A stretch of 33,759 nt of DNA from Candidatus Kapaibacterium sp. Lineage in GTDB: Bacteria > Bacteroidota > Ignavibacteria > Kapaibacteriales > UBA4661. This document shows positions 7,951 to 18,100 of the stretch, in pieces. Positions within the stretch are counted from its first letter, which is position 1, and each line of letters starts with the position of its first letter. The notes under the pieces are model-generated. The model was given only the letters and a program-made list of their open reading frames with translations, was not told the DNA's origin and did no database searches. The translations under genes were made by a program, and so were the position numbers. The stretch is from positions 1-33,759 of the forward strand of contig JANYIG010000212.1 in assembly GCA_025358765.1 (NCBI GenBank), in the 5' to 3' direction.

Positions 7951-10900
7951 CTATTCATTATGTAAGCGTATCGTAGAGGATGCGCCGTCTGCCGTACCCA
8001 AACGTGCCGTCACGCCTTCGGGGAATGTTTCACTGATTGGCGCATCATTGGCTGGTTTTGTGGTCTTGACGGTTTTTTTGCTGCCGCGTTTGAAAAGACG
8101 GCGCAAGAACGCAGGAAAGCGATTTTTCCAATCGTCAAGTTTGATATAGACAACCGGAACCAGCACGAGCGTCAAGAACATCGAGCTTGTCAAACCGCCT
8201 ATAAGCGCCCACGCCAGCCCGGATTTCCACTCTGCGCCCGATGAAGATGATGTTGCAATGGGCAACATTCCCACCACCATCGCTACGGTCGTCATAATAA
8301 TAGGGCGTATGCGTGATTCTCCCGCTTCAATCAACGCATCGAACGTTGATAGATTATGTTCCGCACGAGTTTGATTCGTGCGATCTACAAGCAAAATAGC
8401 GTTTTTCGTTACCAAGCCCACAAGCATAATAATGCCAAGCGCCGGGAACAAGCCAATAGCCTTGTTTGCAAGCGCCATCGCCAACAGCGCACCCACAAGC
8501 GCTACCGGAATGGAGAATAACACTACAAACGGGTACAAATAGGAATCGTAGAGCGCCACCATCACGAGATACACGAAGATAATTGCTACAATAACCGCAA
8601 TACCCATGCTTTGAAAGGATTCCTGTTGATTTTTTGTGTCGCCACCGTAGGAAATAGAAATTCCCTGCGGAATTTTGCCTTCAAGCGCCTTCTGAATCTC
8701 TGCTACCACTGTTCCTGACGGACGACCCAGCACCTGCGAATACACCGTGACCGAACTGTTTCGGTTTTCCCGTTGCAATTTCGACGGACCGACCGATTTA
8801 TAGATATTCGCAAACTGCTGAAGCTGAATTTGCTGCCCTTTGCTATTCGTTACCGTCAACGAACCGAGATTATCCGTCTTAGAGCGGTCGAACTGGTCAA
8901 GCGCAATGAGCATAGTATATTCGGTGTTGCCATCACGGAATTTTGAATCATCATCACCAGCGATTGCCACTTTAAGCGTTTGCCCAACATCGTTAATCGT
9001 CAAACCAAATTGAGACATCTTCTGGCGGTCAATCTCCACGCGAGTTTCAGGCTTGCCGTCCTCCGAAGACAACCGCACGTCTGCTGTTCCGGGAACGCCA
9101 CGCATAATATCCGCAATCGCTCTTGAGGCTTTCGAGACTTCCTGATACGTTTTGCCGCTCACTACCATTTGAATCGGCGTTTGATTGCCTGTGCCAAAGA
9201 TACCGATAGGATTCACACGCACTTTTACACCCGGAATCTGTTTTGTTGCCTGTTTAATATCGCGGCTCACGTCGTCAGTCGAGCGTATGCGTTCCGTGAT
9301 TGGTACCAACGCTACGTTGATTTCCGATGAGTTATTAGCGTATTGCCCAAGCAAACCTTCGCTCGAAGCGCCCACGTTCACGAACATACGGCTTACTTCT
9401 GGAATTTTACGGATAACCTGTTCCAATTGAAGCGTCACCTGATTTGTTTGCTCAAACGTCGCACCAGTGGGCAATTCCAGTGTTACCGAAAATTCGCCTC
9501 TGTCCGACTGCGTCATAAACTCCGCGCCAATAAAACCAAGAGGGATGAGTGCTATAGAAGAAACAAACAACATTATCGTGATTAGAACTGTCTGCCAGCG
9601 ATGCGTCAAGCACCAGCGAAGTATTTGTTCATATTGTTTCGTTAATCCTTTGAACATTTTTTCAAACCACAAGGCAAAACGACCAAATAATGTGTCGCGC
9701 GTGAGGTTCTCAATCGTTGCAAAACGAGCTGCAAGCGTTGGTGTGACGGTGAACGACACGAGTAAACTCAAAAGCGTGGAAATAAGAACCACAAGTGAAA
9801 ACTCACGCAAAATATTTCCCACAATACCCGGCAATACCGAAAGCGGCAAGAAAACCACAACGTCCACCATCGTGATGGAGAGCGCCGCAAAGCCGATTTC
9901 GTTTCGCCCAATAAGTGCCGCTTCACGCCGTTCTTTGCCTTTTTCAAGGTGATGATAAATATTTTCCAACACCACAATCGAATCATCCACCAGAATACCA
10001 ATCACCAATGACATTCCCAACAACGTCATCAAGTTCAGCGTGAATCCAAGCGCCCACATACCCACAAGTGAACCCACAAGCGAGCAGGGAATCGCTACCA
10101 TGACGATAAGCGATGAACGGATGGAATGCAAGAATAACAACATTACGAGTGACACAAAAACAATAGCAAGCATCAGGTCGTGTTTAACAGCATCAGCAGC
10201 ATCAATCGTAAATTGCGAACCGTCTTGGGAGATGGTAAATTTTAGATTGATATTCGCGTAATCTTTTTCGATGCTTTTTAACTCTTCGCGTACTTTTTTA
10301 CTCACATCCACCGAATTTGCATCCGAGCCTTTGACAATTAGCATCCCGATAGACGTGACACCGTTCACACGGTTGACGCTGAAAATCTCTTTCGTACCGT
10401 TTTGGATTTCGGCAATGTCTGCAAGGCGAATGTCGCCGGATACGCCAGCAACGGGCTTAGAACGACCGATAATCACACTCTTTAACTCCTCGACCGACGA
10501 GATTTTCCCAGCCACACGGACAACAAACTGCCCGTCGGTATCTTTGATTTTGCCCGTCGGAAATTCTATGTTCGAGGCTTTGATTGCTTGTGTGACCTGC
10601 GTGATGGACAAACCATATGATTGCATTTTTTGAGCATCGAGATTAACTTTGATTTGACGCTCTTCGCCTCCAACAAGACTGATTTGTCCCACGCCATCAA
10701 TCTTTGCAATACGGGGCTGTATCTGGTCTTTCACCGCTTGGTAAAAGTCGCGTGTGGGCATCGTGCTTGTAATGCCCATACGGAGTACTGGAATCTCGTC
10801 CAATGCAAATTTATTAATAATCGGCTGGCGCACGTCTTTCGGAAACTGACCCGTGACGGCGTTTACCTTGCGTTGTGCCTCTTGAACGGCAATATCTACT

Positions 10901-11199
10901 TTCGCAGATTGCGTGAACTCAAGTGTAATAATTGAAACACCTTCTTGCGAGCTTGAGCGTACAGCTGAAATTTTATCCATACCCGATACGGCATCTTCGA
11001 TAACTTTTGTCACGTTCGTTTCAACTTCGCTGGGGCTTGCGCCCGGATAGACGGTTGAAATCGTGACAATTGGCGGACTAATCTTCGGTAGAAGGTCGTA
11101 TTTAAGCTGTCCGTAGCCAATCAAGCCCAAAATGGTCAAGACGGAAAAAAACACGACCACGAGCGAGGGGCGTTTAATAGCAAGTTCTGTCATTGTCAT
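7951..11199 (-). CDS. RND efflux pump, inner-membrane permease subunit (HAE1/AcrB type)
   Basis: This 1082-residue inner-membrane proton/drug antiporter forms the trimeric core of a tripartite efflux pump. The N-terminus (TELAIKRPSLVVVFF) begins the first helix. Two large periplasmic loops follow in the usual places, giving the 12-helix RND plan. Proton-relay residues are visible: Asp405-Asp406 in helix 4 (GILVDDSIVVLENI) correspond to AcrB Asp407/408, and Lys932 in VTKNAILLVDRTNQ corresponds to AcrB Lys940. The C-terminal cytoplasmic tail is longer than in AcrB and basic. It lies 26 bases after the adaptor gene, in the order TolC-adaptor-pump, and ends with a clear terminator. The substrate could be drugs, detergents or lipids and cannot be read from the sequence. 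Confidence 0.96.
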   Translation of the reverse strand: MTMTELAIKRPSLVVVFFSVLTILGLIGYGQLKYDLLPKISPPIVTISTVYPGASPSEVETNVTKVIEDAVSGMDKISAVRSSSQEGVSIITLEFTQSAKVDIAVQEAQRKVNAVTGQFPKDVRQPIINKFALDEIPVLRMGITSTMPTRDFYQAVKDQIQPRIAKIDGVGQISLVGGEERQIKVNLDAQKMQSYGLSITQVTQAIKASNIEFPTGKIKDTDGQFVVRVAGKISSVEELKSVIIGRSKPVAGVSGDIRLADIAEIQNGTKEIFSVNRVNGVTSIGMLIVKGSDANSVDVSKKVREELKSIEKDYANINLKFTISQDGSQFTIDAADAVKHDLMLAIVFVSLVMLLFLHSIRSSLIVMVAIPCSLVGSLVGMWALGFTLNLMTLLGMSLVIGILVDDSIVVLENIYHHLEKGKERREAALIGRNEIGFAALSITMVDVVVFLPLSVLPGIVGNILREFSLVVLISTLLSLLVSFTVTPTLAARFATIENLTRDTLFGRFALWFEKMFKGLTKQYEQILRWCLTHRWQTVLITIMLFVSSIALIPLGFIGAEFMTQSDRGEFSVTLELPTGATFEQTNQVTLQLEQVIRKIPEVSRMFVNVGASSEGLLGQYANNSSEINVALVPITERIRSTDDVSRDIKQATKQIPGVKVRVNPIGIFGTGNQTPIQMVVSGKTYQEVSKASRAIADIMRGVPGTADVRLSSEDGKPETRVEIDRQKMSQFGLTINDVGQTLKVAIAGDDDSKFRDGNTEYTMLIALDQFDRSKTDNLGSLTVTNSKGQQIQLQQFANIYKSVGPSKLQRENRNSSVTVYSQVLGRPSGTVVAEIQKALEGKIPQGISISYGGDTKNQQESFQSMGIAVIVAIIFVYLVMVALYDSYLYPFVVLFSIPVALVGALLAMALANKAIGLFPALGIIMLVGLVTKNAILLVDRTNQTRAEHNLSTFDALIEAGESRIRPIIMTTVAMVVGMLPIATSSSSGAEWKSGLAWALIGGLTSSMFLTLVLVPVVYIKLDDWKNRFPAFLRRLFKRGSKKTVKTTKPANDAPISETFPEGVTARLGTADGASSTIRLHNE

Positions 11200-11225
11200 T
11201 TGAGTAGTGCTCCTTCACGTTATGG

Positions 11226-12284
11226 TTATTTGATGACAGCAACAGCCGCACCATCTTTAAGATTATTTTGACCATTGATGACGATACTATCGCCTTCCTT
11301 CAAGCCTTGGAGGATAGACACCAGCCCGCCTGATTCCGTACCCGCAACAACATTCCGCAATTTTACGGTGTTGCCGCCTTCCACAACATAAACTTTTGCA
11401 TCTTTCACGCTGCCAACAATCGCTTCGCGCGGGATCGTCAACGATTTTTGATGTTGCACCGAAGTAAATATCACCCGAGCAAACATGCCAGCTTTGAGCG
11501 GACTCGTTTTGCTATTCGACAGCGCTATTTCTACCGGATAGGTGTGTGCTTCATCGCCTTTCGCTGCAATGTTCGTGATTTTCGCATCGAACTTTACGCC
11601 TTGATATACTTCCGTTGAAACTTGCACTTTTTCGCCTACTTTCAGCTTGAACACATCGGATTCACCAACATTGACCTTCACTTTCAGCGTTGAAATATCT
11701 ACCACCGTGCCGATAATCATGTTGTTTTGCACGTTTGCGCCCACATCCACGCTGCGAGCCGTCAGAAAACCAGAAATCGGTGTTGAAATGCGGCTGTCTT
11801 TCAGTTGGCGGCGTGCGGTAATAAGCTGCGCTTCGGCTGATTTATAGCCGAGTTTAGCAGCATCCATTTGTGCATCTGTGACTGCTTTTTCTTTCCAAAG
11901 CGCTTGTGTACGTTCAAAATCTGCCTTCGATTTCTCGAAATTTGCCTCAGCGCTAATAAGGTTTGCCTGTTTTAATTCGTCATCAAGGTGGATAATCGTT
12001 GAGCCTGCCGTTACGAAATCGCCTACTTTTGCGTTGACGGCTTTAACGCGCCCTTGCGTTTCCGATGCAATGTTTACGTCATTATTTGCTGCAATCGTGC
12101 CGACGAGCGACAACTCCTCGTCCAACTCACTTTTCGTCACCAATGCCACCGTTATCGGCAAAGCGCTTGTTATCTCGCTTTGCGCCGCAACTTTTGCGTT
12201 GCTTTTGGCTTTGTTGTTCATCAGCACCAGCACAATTACGCCAATCATACCAATAACTGCTAATGTTGTCCATACCTTTTTCAT
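11226..12284 (-). CDS. RND efflux periplasmic adaptor subunit (membrane fusion protein)
   Basis: This 352-residue adaptor links the inner-membrane RND pump to the TolC-like channel. An N-terminal membrane anchor (about residues 5-22, no lipobox Cys) is followed by a split lipoyl half-motif, a short coiled-coil hairpin rich in Ala/Lys/Glu (about 95-160), the second lipoyl half (RISTPISGFLTARSVDVGANVQ), a beta-barrel (KVKVNVGESDVFKLKVGEKV) and a membrane-proximal domain near the C-terminus (REAIVGSVKDAKVYVVEGG). The domain order and length are those of HlyD/AcrA-type adaptors. It is the middle gene of the efflux operon, 70 bases after the TolC-like gene. An ATG start at 12284 gives a full anchor. 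Confidence 0.94.
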   Translation of the reverse strand: MKKVWTTLAVIGMIGVIVLVLMNNKAKSNAKVAAQSEITSALPITVALVTKSELDEELSLVGTIAANNDVNIASETQGRVKAVNAKVGDFVTAGSTIIHLDDELKQANLISAEANFEKSKADFERTQALWKEKAVTDAQMDAAKLGYKSAEAQLITARRQLKDSRISTPISGFLTARSVDVGANVQNNMIIGTVVDISTLKVKVNVGESDVFKLKVGEKVQVSTEVYQGVKFDAKITNIAAKGDEAHTYPVEIALSNSKTSPLKAGMFARVIFTSVQHQKSLTIPREAIVGSVKDAKVYVVEGGNTVKLRNVVAGTESGGLVSILQGLKEGDSIVINGQNNLKDGAAVAVIK

Positions 12285-12354
12285 TGCGAAATTCCTTTGT
12301 TTGGTTGTAAATTTTTAGAGGGTAATTTTTCCTGTAGTGTTATTTCTGTAGTTA

Positions 12355-13797
12355 TTATTTGCCTGCCGCTACCGTCTGCTCGCCAATGGATTTTATGAGT
12401 TTTGCTTGCGCGACTTCGTGATCCACAACGGAGTTCACGTAACTGACTTTTGCTTGCAAACGGGCTGTTTCTGCATCCACAACATCGGTGGTAAGCGCGG
12501 AGCCTTTTTTGAATTTTTCGTTTGTCACGCGATAATTCTCTTCCGATTGTTCTACGCCTTGTTTTGCAACGCTAATTTTCTCTTTGGCTTGCAACAACGA
12601 AAGATAATTTTGCATTACTTCCACCTTGATGCCATCTTTTAATTGCTCCAAGTTATCTTGTACTTGCGCTACCTGCGCCTCTGCTTGTGCGGCTTGATAT
12701 CCGGTCACGCCCCAATTCCAAACCGTCCATGAAAGTTGTACGCCAAGATTCCACGTACCTTTCCAGACCGCACCAGCAAGTGTATATCGCTGGTTGGGGT
12801 TTGCCATTTCGTAGTTCACGCCGACATTAACTTGCGGTAGCGCAGAACCTTTTGTTGCGCGAACGTTTTCTTCTGCCGCTTTAATGCGGAGTTCTGTTGC
12901 CGCAAGTTCAGGGCGGCTTGCTAAGGCTTTTTGGAGCGATTGCTCAAACTCAGGAGTCGTTGTCGCTTGGTATTCCACCGATGTGGTGAGATTTAACTCT
13001 GTCGCAAGCGGTAATCCAAGCAGATTGTTGAGGCTTACCATCGAAAGGCGAACGGCATTGTTCGCATCAATTCTGGATAGCTGTGTGTTGGAAAGCTGCA
13101 CTTGCAGGCGCAGAACATCATTGGTGGTCATCATGCCATTTTTCAGCATGTTTTGTGCGTCTTTCAAACGAGCTTCCACTTGTGTTACGGACTCTTCTGC
13201 GACTTTTTTAAGCTGGAATGCTTTGTACAATGTCCAATAGGCATTTTTCACATTGAATGCTGTTTCAATCTTATCTTTTGTTAAGTCCTGGTTTGCAGCT
13301 TGGGCATTGTATTCTGCCGCACTTTTCGCCGCTTCCAAGCGAAAGCCTGTAAATACTGGGTACGCAACGGAGGCTTTCAGCGAAAAATTATCGAGAATGA
13401 CTGGAAACCCAACACCACCAGACGAACCACTTTCAGCGGGTTTGTTTAATTGCGCCAATAAGGGTAAAAATGCGTCTTGCGAGGCTTTGGGGAGCGCAGC
13501 AAAATCCACACCGGCAAACAAGTTAATGCGCTGTGGGTCAATATCACTCAAGCGTGTGTAGTTTCCACTCACGGAAAGCGAGGGTAGCATCGAAGCGCCG
13601 GATTCCTGTACTTTTGCATCGGCAGCGTTGACTTTCATTTGTGATGAATGCAACACTTTGCTGGATTCCAATCCAAGTTTAACGGCTTGCTCAAGCGAGA
13701 GCTGTTGCGAGAGCGCTTGTTTCTGTTGTGCATACGTGGCAGTTAGCGCCGAGAAGCTGAAATACAGCACAACAAGGGAATAAAAACGAATCTTCAT
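12355..13797 (-). CDS. TolC-family outer-membrane efflux channel
   Basis: This 480-residue protein begins with a signal peptide (about 1-23, ending TYAQQ) and then two TolC/OEP repeats. Each repeat has long amphipathic helices that form the periplasmic tunnel and short strand pairs that form the outer-membrane barrel (for example LPSLSVSGNYTRLS and LPQVNVGVNYEMANP). The LEQAVKLGLE opening and the equivalent second-half LQKALASRPELAATELRIKAAEENV are hallmarks of the family. It is the first structural gene of the operon, downstream of the TetR-family gene. No lipobox is present, so unlike some OprM-like channels it is not predicted to be a lipoprotein. Confidence 0.94.
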   Translation of the reverse strand: MKIRFYSLVVLYFSFSALTATYAQQKQALSQQLSLEQAVKLGLESSKVLHSSQMKVNAADAKVQESGASMLPSLSVSGNYTRLSDIDPQRINLFAGVDFAALPKASQDAFLPLLAQLNKPAESGSSGGVGFPVILDNFSLKASVAYPVFTGFRLEAAKSAAEYNAQAANQDLTKDKIETAFNVKNAYWTLYKAFQLKKVAEESVTQVEARLKDAQNMLKNGMMTTNDVLRLQVQLSNTQLSRIDANNAVRLSMVSLNNLLGLPLATELNLTTSVEYQATTTPEFEQSLQKALASRPELAATELRIKAAEENVRATKGSALPQVNVGVNYEMANPNQRYTLAGAVWKGTWNLGVQLSWTVWNWGVTGYQAAQAEAQVAQVQDNLEQLKDGIKVEVMQNYLSLLQAKEKISVAKQGVEQSEENYRVTNEKFKKGSALTTDVVDAETARLQAKVSYVNSVVDHEVAQAKLIKSIGEQTVAAGK

Positions 13798-14020
13798 AGT
13801 GAATTATCCTTTGAAAAAATAGAATTGGTTGTGTTACGTAATTTGAATGGTACAAATATCATTTTTGTGAGCCGAATGAACAATTCTTGTTCGGTAAAGC
13901 GTCGGATTTTGGTGCTGAACTGTCTGAATATGCAATTGAATGTTTTTTGTTGCGTTATACCAGACGAAATATTTGACGAAACCCATGCCGTTTTATTGGT
14001 TTCCTCATGACTACGAAATC
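13798..14020. promoter_or_regulatory. tolC upstream region with candidate TetR-type operator
   Basis: The 223-base gap between regulator and efflux genes contains an inverted repeat GAACAA-TTC-TTGTTC (13878-13892), a size compatible with a TetR-family operator. It also holds an 8-bp palindrome TTACGTAA (13834-13841) and a direct repeat GACGAAA (13963-13969 and 13975-13981). Location between tetR and tolC makes regulation plausible, but no element is proven. A short open frame across the gap looks accidental. Confidence 0.35.
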
Positions 14021-14770
14021 TTACATTACTTCGACTAAATATTCCCAAAACGGAGCATCATTTTTTTTCGCCTGACCATTGGTATGACTCTTAGCATGAT
14101 TATGTTGCGAGCCATTTATTGCACTGTTATGTCCGTTTTTTTGCACGTTAAACGTGTAGTGAGGGCTTACAGCGCGACCTGTTTCGGTCAGCACACCATC
14201 GAATAAAATGGAAATCAACATTTTATAGACATCGCCCGGCGTATGGGGCAGTTCTGCCATCATCATTGGATTCATCAGATATTCCACCGCATTGAGATAG
14301 ATAAGCATAAATACGTCGTAGTTCAAATCCGAACGGAATACTTTTTTTTCAACACCCTCAAGTAACACAGGTTTGAACGATGCCATAATCATTTCGCGGC
14401 GCTGCGCTTCAAATTGTTTCCAGACAAGCGGGTAGTTGCGTTGAAGGTCACGGAACATCTGGAGCGATTGCATATTGTTAATATTCGCAGAAACTTGATC
14501 GGCAACTTGGCTCATGGTGGTAGCAAAACGCTCGGCATCGGCTTGGAGTGCGGCGTTAATAAGCGGCATAATTGTATCGGACATTGTACATTGAAATTGC
14601 TCAATGACCGTACTCAAAAGCTCGTCTTTACTTGTAAAAAACTTATACAACGTCTTTTTGCTCATGCCTAACTTATCAGCGATCTCCTCCATCGTTACCC
14701 GCGATGGACCAAACTGGAAGAACAGGTCGCTCGCCTGATTGATAATTTTATTTTTCGCTCCGATATCCAT
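14021..14770 (-). CDS. TetR/AcrR-family transcriptional regulator
   Basis: A cytoplasmic repressor-type regulator that probably controls the adjacent efflux operon. Residues 5-52 form the TetR DNA-binding domain with its helix-turn-helix (VTMEEIADKLGMSKKTLYKFFTSKDEL is the family signature). The helical ligand-binding domain follows to about 200. The protein is 249 residues, longer than the usual 190-210. The extra residues 205-249 are a low-complexity Asn/His/Ser/Lys-rich tail ending in FWEYLVEVM. It is on the same strand as and upstream of tolC-adaptor-pump, the common layout for self-regulated RND systems. The inducing ligand is unknown. Confidence 0.93.
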   Translation of the reverse strand: MDIGAKNKIINQASDLFFQFGPSRVTMEEIADKLGMSKKTLYKFFTSKDELLSTVIEQFQCTMSDTIMPLINAALQADAERFATTMSQVADQVSANINNMQSLQMFRDLQRNYPLVWKQFEAQRREMIMASFKPVLLEGVEKKVFRSDLNYDVFMLIYLNAVEYLMNPMMMAELPHTPGDVYKMLISILFDGVLTETGRAVSPHYTFNVQKNGHNSAINGSQHNHAKSHTNGQAKKNDAPFWEYLVEVM

Positions 14771-15155
14771 TTTTTAGTAAATAATGTTTGCGGAAACTCT
14801 ATTCGTTTTTATGGTTTCCAATTTACCTGTGTTTTACGAGCCAACCAAGAAAAAAGTTTCGGAAATATTTTACTTTAATGTTTTACTTGATTCTTCGGGC
14901 TTGAAATACTGCGGTGAATGAGGCAAATTGCGGAAGGAATACATTCAATGACAAAAATTTAAGGTTAGATAACCTTGGCTACCCTCAAGCGCATCACCCC
15001 TCTGCAAGCCGCCACGAAGACGTGTTGCGTCTTGCTTCTCCCCTTACAAGGGGAGATTGAGTGGGGTTCTTGCGCGTAAGGTTTGATGCGGTTTTCAGGA
15101 ATTCATCTAAACTTCAAAAAAAAGAATAATAACTGTCGTATCGTAGGACTATAGG
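14771..15155. other. Divergent gap between TetR and cyclase genes
   Basis: The 385-base gap separates divergent genes and must hold both promoters. I see no gene. The TetR-proximal half is AT-rich with no convincing operator. The cyclase-proximal half is largely occupied by the structured element at 14961-15083, leaving about 70 bases before the cyclase ATG. Confidence 0.7.
14961..15083. repeat. Nested-hairpin dispersed-repeat-like element
   Basis: Several nested inverted pairs are visible. AAGGTTA/TAACCTT (14961-14976) has a 2-base centre. AACCTT (14971) pairs with AAGGTT (15078-15083), GCGCA (14989) with TGCGC (15071), and ACCCC (14996) with GGGGT (15062). Inside are AAGACG/CGTCTT (15017-15033) and an 8-bp stem CTCCCCTT/AAGGGGAG (15038-15055). 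Such CTCCCC...GGGGAG modules resemble non-coding palindromic repeats scattered in many environmental genomes. Only one copy is in this window, so dispersal is inferred. Confidence 0.55.
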
Positions 15156-18100
15156 ATGAAAGTAATGATGGCACAGCACATTTTTAAGGTATGTATTTTT
15201 CTTTTTGCTGCCTTTGCCACACCGCTTATAGCACAGCAACATATATGGCAAAAGGCAATGAGTTTTCGTCACGTTTCTGTTGAGCAAGGGCTTTCGCAGA
15301 GTACTGTGTATGCCTCACTCCAAGACAAACGCGGTTTTATGTGGTTTGGTACGGCAGATGGATTGAATAAATATGACGGCTACACGTTTACTATTTATCG
15401 TAACCACCAGTCGAACCCACATTCACTTTCGAATAATTTCGTGCAAGCACTTCACGAAGACAAAGCTGGTACGTTGTGGGTCGGCACACGCGACGGCGGT
15501 TTGAACCGCTTTGAGCGTGCAACGGGTACGTTTACCGCGTACAAATACGACCCCACGAATGCAGCCAGCCTCAGCAATAATTACGTTTCCTCTATTTGCG
15601 AGGATTCATCTGGAACGTTGTGGGTTGGAACTGAAGGCGGCGGTGTCAATAAATTTGATCAACAAACAGGCTTGTTTACTGCCTACAAACACGACGCAAC
15701 AAATCCGCAAAGCCTCAGTCACAATGTTGTTTTTGCCGTCCGTCAAACACGTGACGGAATGCTGTGGATAGGCACACAAGGCGGTCTTGACTGCTTTAAT
15801 CCTCGCACGAGAGCATTCCAGCATTTTCGTCGTAATAATAGCGCTACACGTGTTCCAAGTCTTGCCGGCGACACTGTTCGCGTTCTGTTCGAGGACAGCA
15901 AAGGTATTCTCTGGGCTGGAACCGAAGGAAGCGGTTTGTCCGCATTTAACCCCAAAACACAGACGTGGACGACGTACCGCAATGAGTTGAAAAACCCTAC
16001 GAGCCTTGGCAATAATTGGATTCGCGTTATTTACGAAGATGTTAATGGGGTACTCTGGGTAGGAACGCTTGGCGGCGGGCTGCATACCTTCAATCGTAGC
16101 GATGATGACCCAGCTCGTGGAGCGTTTACGCGCATCGTGAACAACCCCAATAATCCTCGCAGCATTGGTGGTGATGCCGTGTATTCGATTGTTCAAGACC
16201 GCTCCGGTGTGTTGTGGGTAGGAACATACGGCACGGGATTGAGTACGTTCCACCGCAACAGCAATGCGTTCACCACATACTCTCATGACCCATCGAATCC
16301 GCAAAGCCTGAATACAAACGGCATCTCAGCTCTTTGCGAGGACAGGCGGGGTGCGGTCTGGGTTGGAACATGGACGGGTGGCTTGAACAGGCTCGACCGT
16401 GTGGCAAACGATGGGCAGGGAGCATTCTCCAGACCAAAATTATCCTTGAGTGGAACGTTCATCCGTGCTATCCTCGAAGACCGTGCGGGCAAGCTCTGGA
16501 TAGGTTCGTTGGGCGGTGTGGATGTGATTGACCCTGTTCGCATGAAAATTCACCAATCCTTCAAACACGACCTGCAAAACCAGAACAGCCTTACAAGCAA
16601 TGACGTTTTTACGCTGTTCGAGGACAGCAAGGGGCGAATCTGGATTGGCACACTCGGCGGTGGATTGGATATGTATATTCCTGAAAGCGGTATATTCACT
16701 CACTTTCAGAATCACCTCGCCGACACGACCAGCATCGGGAACAATATTATTCGTTCTATTTGTGAAGACAAACGAGGCAATATTTGGATAGGAACACGTG
16801 GTGGCGGGTTGAATCGCTACAACGAGCGCACAGGAACGTTCACACGGTTTTTTCACGACGAAAAAAATCCTCGGAGCATCGGCAATAATGCGATGTTTGC
16901 GCTCTATGTTGCGCGAGACAGTGCCTTGTGGATAGGCACACAAGGTGGTGGTTTATGTAGGTTTGATGCGGCTACGGAGACGTTCACCACATTCCGCGAG
17001 GAGGATGGATTGCCTAATAATGTCGTCTATGGTATTACGGAAGATAACACGGGGAATCTTTGGTTGAGTACGAATAAAGGTTTGGCGAAGATGGGGGCTT
17101 ATAGTCATTTGCCATCGGTCAGTAATCAAGCGGTTACGGACGCACATTCTTCCCCAATGACCAATCCACCAATGACTAATGACCAATCCACCAATGACCA
17201 ACGTATTTTTCGCACCTACGACGTTCGGGATGGCTTGCAATCAAATGAATTTAATGGCGGTGCGTACCACAGTGGGCGCTCTGGACGCTTGTATTTTGGG
17301 GGTGTGCAAGGCTTTAATGAGTTTTTCCCCGACAGCATTCGTGATAATATGTACGTCCCACCTGTAGTGATAACGTCGTTCAAAAAATTTAACCGCAATG
17401 TGATATTTGACAAAGATATTTCAGAGCTGGGTACGATTGAGCTTACGTACAAAGACGATTATTTTTCGTTTGAGTTTGCGGCGTTGAATTATTTGTTGCC
17501 AGAGGAGAATGAGTATCAATACATGCTGGAAGGCTTCGATAAAGACTGGGTAAACGCCGGAACCAAGCGCGAAGCTGCGTACACAAGCATTGACGGCGGC
17601 ACGTACACGTTTCGTGTTCGCGCCAGCAACAACGACGACGTCTGGAACGAAACGGGTGTTTCCATGCGTGTAGTGATTAATCCGCCATTTTGGGAAACAA
17701 TGTGGTTCCGCGTGATAGCTGTTGCATTCATTGTGACGTTGATTGCTTTATTGTACCACCTCCGCACCAAAGCCATACGCGAAATTAACCGTCGGCTCGA
17801 ATTGCAAGTCACCGAGCGCACAACGGAGATTCGTGACCGCAACAATCAGCTTCAGGGCGCAAACGAGGAGATTCAGCGTCAGTTGGAGCTTTTGGACGAG
17901 CAAACGCGCATGATTGAGTTAAGCAATACCGAGCTTCAAGAGAAGAATTTGGAAGTCGAAATAGAGCGCCAGAAATCGGAGGAGCTTTTGCTGAATGTAT
18001 TGCCCGTAACGATTGCAAATCGCTTAAAAGCTGGCGAACAGACAATTGCGGATTGTTTCGAGGAAGTGACGGTGCTGTTTGCGGACATTGTGGGGTTCAC

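Noticed and set aside
9998-10020. CCAATG-like sequence inside the RND pump gene
   Set aside because: A single match that encodes a conserved helix-4 segment (LVIGIL). No tandem heptads flank it, so it is coincidental.
13794-14048. 84-residue open frame across the TetR-TolC gap
   Set aside because: It overlaps the end of the TetR gene, has no recognisable domain or RBS, and lies where promoter and operator sequences are expected.
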